A DNA stretch of 64,000 nt. Source: Mycobacterium sp. Lineage in GTDB: Bacteria > Actinomycetota > Actinomycetes > Mycobacteriales > Mycobacteriaceae. A program made the translations under genes and the position numbers. Shown piece after piece: positions 62,780 through 64,000 of the stretch (position 1 is its first letter; every line of letters begins with the position of its first letter). Location: positions 310,001 to 374,000 of the forward strand of contig JACPVR010000001.1 of assembly GCA_016197405.1 (NCBI GenBank), read 5' to 3'. Below the pieces are notes generated by a model. That model worked only from the letters and a program-made list of their open reading frames with translations, was not told the origin of the DNA and searched no databases.

Positions 62780-63707
62780 CCACCGCGACCACCCCGGCCG
62801 CCGCACCCAGCTGCACCCACCGCGACAGTCGCACCGCGCGGCGTAGATCCGCCACCGCGGGCACCGTGCCGTCCCCCAGGGTGGGGCGGATCTGCAGTTC
62901 GTGACGGTACTGGGTGGGCCCGCCCAGCGTCACGCCCAGCGCGCCGGCGAAAGCGGCTTCGACGACACCGGCGTTGGGACTCGGGTGTTCGGCGGCGTCG
63001 CGGGACCACGCGGTGGCCGCCGCGACGGGCGAGCCACCGACCAGCGGCGCGCACAACACCACCAGGGCCCCGGCGACCCGGGCTCCCAGGTAGTTGGCGA
63101 CATCGTCGAGTCGTGCTGCCGCCCAACCGAAGCGGTCGTAGCGCGGCGAGCGGTTCCCGATCATCGCATCGAGGGTGTTGACAACCCGGTAGGCCAGCAC
63201 CCCGGGCGCTCCCCCGACCGCCGCCCACGCCAGCGGTGCCACCTGCGCATCAGAGGTGTTCTCGGCGATGGATTCCAGCGCCGCCCGGGTCAGACCGGGG
63301 CCGTCCAGGTAGGCCGGGTCGCGACCGCACAGGGACGGCAGGATGGCGCGCGCGGCCGCGATATCGCCGTCGGCCAACACCTCGGCCATCGACTCGCCGG
63401 TACGCGCCAGCGAGGTGCCACCCAGGCTCACCCAGGTCGCGGCCGCGGTGACCGCCGCCGTTGCCCACGGCCCGCGCCGGTCCGCGGCACGTGACAACAG
63501 TGTCGCGCCGCCACCGACCGCGGCGAGCAACACCGCGGTGTGTACCGCACCGGCGATCCGGCTGTCCCGGTAGCTCAAACGCTCCAAGGCGTTTGCGGCG
63601 GTCCCGAACCCGGCCACCGGATGACATCGGCGCGGATCGGCCAGCAACACGTCCGCGAAGACCCCGAACGCGATGCCGCCAGCGCGCGCACCCGACATGC
63701 CAAACAT
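62733..63707 (-). CDS. cobD: Adenosylcobinamide-phosphate synthase (CobD/CbiB)
   Basis: A 324-aa polytopic membrane enzyme that attaches the aminopropanol arm to adenosylcobyric acid, the step before CobU/CobS. Family features: [12 protein letters not shown] near residue 30, [55 protein letters not shown] segment ([32 protein letters not shown]) and [18 protein letters not shown] take the ATG at 63707 ([11 protein letters not shown]); the extension to 63878 would overlap the divergent neighbour. The cobC aminotransferase I recall near this point in M. tuberculosis is not in the window. Confidence 0.93.
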   Translation of the reverse strand: MFGMSGARAGGIAFGVFADVLLADPRRCHPVAGFGTAANALERLSYRDSRIAGAVHTAVLLAAVGGGATLLSRAADRRGPWATAAVTAAATWVSLGGTSLARTGESMAEVLADGDIAAARAILPSLCGRDPAYLDGPGLTRAALESIAENTSDAQVAPLAWAAVGGAPGVLAYRVVNTLDAMIGNRSPRYDRFGWAAARLDDVANYLGARVAGALVVLCAPLVGGSPVAAATAWSRDAAEHPSPNAGVVEAAFAGALGVTLGGPTQYRHELQIRPTLGDGTVPAVADLRRAVRLSRWVQLGAAAGVVAVVSAAGRSGRRAFPRR

Positions 63708-63744
63708 GCTCGGCAGCGTCTCACAAGGTGGTCTACTGCCTGTT

Positions 63745-64000
63745 ATGCGCCACCCCGCCCGGGTCACCGACCTGCTCAACCCGGCGTCGGTCCTGCTGCC
63801 GGCCGCCAATGTCATCATGCAGCTTGCCGCACCCGGTGTCGGATACGGCGTGGTGGAAAGTCCGGTGGACCGCGGCAACGTCTACAAACACCCGTTCAAG
63901 CGCGCCCGCACCACCGGCACCTACCTGGCCGCGGCCACCATCGGCACCGACGCCGACCGTGCGCTCATCCGCAAGGCCGTCAACGGTGCGCACGCGCAAG
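63745..64000 (+). CDS. N-terminal part of a DUF2236 / MpaB-family protein (Rv2237-like), cut by the window edge
   Basis: About 85 residues are visible, starting [22 protein letters not shown] and running off the right edge without a stop. [31 protein letters not shown] and [19 protein letters not shown] match the start of the oxygenase-like DUF2236 family and of Rv2237 as I recall it. The ATG at 63745 is 37 nt from the divergent cobD start. Catalytic histidines, if present, would be in the missing part. Confidence 0.8.
   Translation, partial: MRHPARVTDLLNPASVLLPAANVIMQLAAPGVGYGVVESPVDRGNVYKHPFKRARTTGTYLAAATIGTDADRALIRKAVNGAHAQ

Overview
The window is a 64 kb stretch of a high-GC actinobacterial chromosome, almost certainly a mycobacterium of the Mycolicibacterium / rapid-grower type. 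The order of core genes (erpA, glycerate kinase, cobT, cobS, ilvE, gcvT, pepA, dlaT, lipB, lipA, glnA1, glnE, glnA2, caeA, panB, CYTH/CHAD, rnpB, RNase H fusion, zinc-ribbon, Nif3, ptkA, ptpA, SURF1, cobD) is the one I recall for the M. tuberculosis Rv2203-Rv2237 block. About sixteen genes also carry a TANNNT -10 hexamer 6-8 nt before the start codon, the signature of leaderless transcription that is common in mycobacteria.

Layout. 1-9.3 kb: Fe-S carrier, glycerate kinase, the cobalamin nucleotide-loop set cobU-cobT-cobS, branched-chain aminotransferase, glycine-cleavage T protein and leucyl aminopeptidase. 9.5-14.6 kb: the lipoic-acid block, with the lipoylated E2 DlaT, an epimerase-like protein, LipB, LipA and a DUF4191 membrane protein. 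14.8-18.7 kb: a Tat-exported amidohydrolase, an RDD membrane protein and glnA1, with a clear four-part GlnR-type box before glnA1. 18.8-29.6 kb: an accessory insertion between glnA1 and glnE, with two giant secreted repeat proteins (1540 and 1562 aa) around dtd and a DoxX gene. 29.6-35.6 kb: an F420-type oxidoreductase/thioesterase pair, then glnE and glnA2. 35.7-42.3 kb: two CaeA/Hip1-type proteases separated by a DUF559 nuclease cassette with matching hairpin repeats at both ends, then a WS/DGAT acyltransferase and panB.

42.3-47.3 kb: a TetR-echA operon divergent from a UAAP1-UAAP2-carboxyltransferase operon (urea/guanidine-type nitrogen metabolism). The carboxyltransferase lacks the biotin carboxylase and biotin carrier domains of urea carboxylase. 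47.4-49.3 kb: the CYTH/CHAD protein and rnpB. 49.4-57.2 kb: three tandem paralogous membrane-anchored glycoside hydrolases, each with the same hairpin terminator, ribosome-binding leader and conserved upstream block; the third copy has lost its C-terminal tail. 57.8-64 kb: RNase HI/phosphatase fusion, zinc-ribbon protein, Nif3, PtkA, PtpA, SURF1, CobD and the start of an Rv2237-like gene.

The most interesting parts are the glycoside hydrolase trio with its shared regulatory cassette, the truncated urea-carboxylase-type operon with layered operator candidates, the DUF559 cassette, and the paired giant surface proteins. Functional calls rest on motifs read by eye and on recalled family knowledge; no database search was run.
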